NCBI RefSeq assembly: GCF_002005305.1
Contig: NZ_CP014782.1
Span: forward strand, 6,138,001 to 6,202,000
Source of the DNA: Shewanella psychrophila
GTDB lineage: Bacteria; Pseudomonadota; Gammaproteobacteria; Enterobacterales; Shewanellaceae
Reading direction: 5' to 3'
DNA: 64,000 nucleotides
The first letter of the stretch is position 1, and each line of letters begins with the position of its first letter. The notes beneath the pieces were generated by a model. The model did not search any database. It worked only from the letters and a program-made list of their open reading frames with translations, and was not told where the DNA came from. Shown here one piece after another: positions 63,219-64,000 of this stretch. A program made the translations under genes and the position numbers.

Positions 63219-63225
63219 GTTCCTT
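63203..63225. repeat. CTAG-rich element overlapping the LysR stop
   Basis: GTACCTAGAGCCTAGGTTC contains CCTAGAGCCTAGG, matching the right half of the 48338 palindrome. It supplies the final codons and stop codon of the LysR gene. Confidence 0.6.
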
Positions 63226-63489
63226 ATAGTATCGAGCTCAAAACACAACAAAGAAAGCTTCGAGTCGCGAGATAGATAGGCTCATCATTCGTTCTCATTG
63301 ATGCGTCAGCATCACACTCAAGATTTAGATATAAAACTCCCCTTCTACTACGACCTTATAGTTCGAGGATAATCACATCCATATGAAACTACCCTCCAAC
63401 TACATCCATATAGTCCGGGGATAATCACATCCATATGAAACTCCCCTCCAACTACATCCATATAGTCCGGGGATAATCACATCCATATG
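63226..63489. other. Intergenic region with tandem repeat array
   Basis: About 90 bases without features are followed by the 52-base tandem repeats. Nothing coding was found. Confidence 0.6.
63367..63489. repeat. 52-bp tandem repeat, about 2.4 exact copies plus a degenerate one
   Basis: GGATAATCACATCCATATGA recurs at 63367, 63419 and 63471, exactly 52 bases apart; the units include CCTCCAACTACATCCATATA and GTCCGG. A diverged copy precedes it from about 63315. The last partial copy runs into the terminator at 63490. No CRISPR-like spacers are present. Confidence 0.92.
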
Positions 63490-63526
63490 AAAAAGCCCCA
63501 GCGAACTAAATCGACTGGGGCTTTTT
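63490..63526. terminator. Strong bidirectional terminator
   Basis: AAAAAGCCCCAG / CTGGGGCTTTTT is a 12-bp perfect stem with a 13-base loop. It probably ends the second fdh operon arriving from the right, and may also stop the LysR transcript. Confidence 0.95.
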
Positions 63527-63529
63527 ATT

Positions 63530-63561
63530 AAGTTCCTAGGCCTAGGTTCTAGTTCCTAGGA
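63530..63561. repeat. CTAG-rich element near second fdhC
   Basis: AGTTCCTAGG occurs twice (63531 and 63551) with CCTAGGTTCT between them. Ten bases separate it from the stop of the partial fdhC. Confidence 0.7.
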
Positions 63562-63570
63562 TCTTTGACC

Positions 63571-64000
63571 TTAATCTTTATATTCTAAACTGCCATTCTC
63601 TTTGATCTCGTCGTACCAAAGATTATGGTGCTGCACAGCCCAGTTCTCATCACAGTAACCAGACTTCATACACTCCATGCCACCTTCACTCAATACTGTC
63701 GCCATCCAAATATGAACGATAGTAAAGGCGATAATGATGATCGCGCTGATAGCATGTATCAGTAGTGCAGCCATAGAGGCTTCCCGGGGAAGATCAAGAC
63801 CAGGTAAAACCAGCATGATGCCCGAAACACAGATGAAAAGACCGAACACAGTTAATGTCCAGAACCACATTTTCTCACCGGCATTAGCAAAACCACTGTC
63901 TGGATGCTTACCCTTGAATGGTCCAAAGTTGATGTAACCACCAACCACGAGGAACCATTTAAGGTCGTACATCTTAAATGTCTGCATCGGCATCCATTTT
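63571..64000 (-). CDS. fdhC: Formate dehydrogenase gamma subunit, second copy (5' end beyond window)
   Basis: The last 140-odd residues of a second FdhC-like cytochrome b. The frame stays open to the window edge and continues past it: KMYDLKWFLVVGGYINFGPF aligns with the first copy's KMYDIKWMMVVGGYINFGPF. The tail SEGGMECMKSGYCDENW and NLWYDEIKENGSLEYKD is close to the first copy, while the transmembrane parts diverge. This implies a second fdhABC block just outside the window. Confidence 0.93.
   Translation of the reverse strand, partial: KWMPMQTFKMYDLKWFLVVGGYINFGPFKGKHPDSGFANAGEKMWFWTLTVFGLFICVSGIMLVLPGLDLPREASMAALLIHAISAIIIIAFTIVHIWMATVLSEGGMECMKSGYCDENWAVQHHNLWYDEIKENGSLEYKD

Noticed and set aside
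63315..63489. CRISPR-like array
   Set aside because: The repeats are contiguous 52-base tandem units without spacers and no cas genes are present.

Overview
This 64 kb window looks like a chromosomal segment of a marine gammaproteobacterium, most likely a Shewanella. The inference rests on protein content: an FdhX-FdhA-FdhB-FdhC formate dehydrogenase block with a second copy adjoining, a DUF2986 lysine-rich small protein, a 513-residue PckA, many c-di-GMP and chemotaxis proteins, and a TonB receptor with a Fur box. No rRNA, tRNA, CRISPR array, transposase or prophage gene was recognised. The organism call comes from recall of gene families, not from a search.

Layout. 0-12 kb: pckA, an M14 metallopeptidase, a lone periplasmic solute-binding-like protein, a SAM methyltransferase, a DUF4097-like lipoprotein, two tandem PAP2 phosphatases, a GIY-YIG protein and an exported prolyl oligopeptidase. 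12-22 kb: an FMN riboswitch and ribB, a NIT-HAMP-PAS-GGDEF-EAL sensor, ferritin under a likely Fur box, and an RND pump with its adaptor. 22-28 kb: moeA-moeB, DUF2057 and DUF333 envelope proteins and an APH-fold kinase. 27-30.3 kb: a five-gene minus-strand operon encoding a DUF2282 peptide precursor, a DUF692 multinuclear iron oxidase, a DUF2063 partner, an ECF sigma factor and an anti-sigma factor. 30.5-39 kb: gltS, DUF2986, a siderophore-type TonB receptor, a YqaE/Pmp3 peptide, a pseudouridine synthase, and a ygiW / PepSY / response regulator / histidine kinase set. 39-44 kb: moaA, moaCDE and modABC, headed by a Moco-type riboswitch. 44-56 kb: ETF-ubiquinone oxidoreductase, an MCP, DUF4870, a MOSC protein, a diguanylate cyclase, a PfkB kinase, two GNATs, an ABM-domain protein and a HemN-like radical SAM protein. 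56-61 kb: fdhX-fdhA-fdhB-fdhC. 61-64 kb: a small membrane protein, a GNAT and a LysR regulator, then the 3' end of a second fdhC running off the window.

How it fits together. Molybdenum runs through the window: uptake (modABC), molybdopterin synthesis (moaACDE), molybdenum insertion (moeAB) and a molybdoenzyme that uses it (FdhABC). Control of moaA appears translational: two mutually exclusive hairpins can form, one of which covers the start codon.

The most noteworthy system is the DUF2282-DUF692-DUF2063 operon. It matches the recently recognised bufferin/HvfA class of modified, cysteine-based copper-binding peptides. Here it is co-encoded with its own ECF sigma factor and a single-pass anti-sigma factor, and it lacks the DoxX-type gene often found in such operons. 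Intergenic DNA also carries two families of short palindromic repeats (CTAG-rich, and ATACC-gatt-GGTAT) and a 52-bp tandem repeat between the two fdh blocks.
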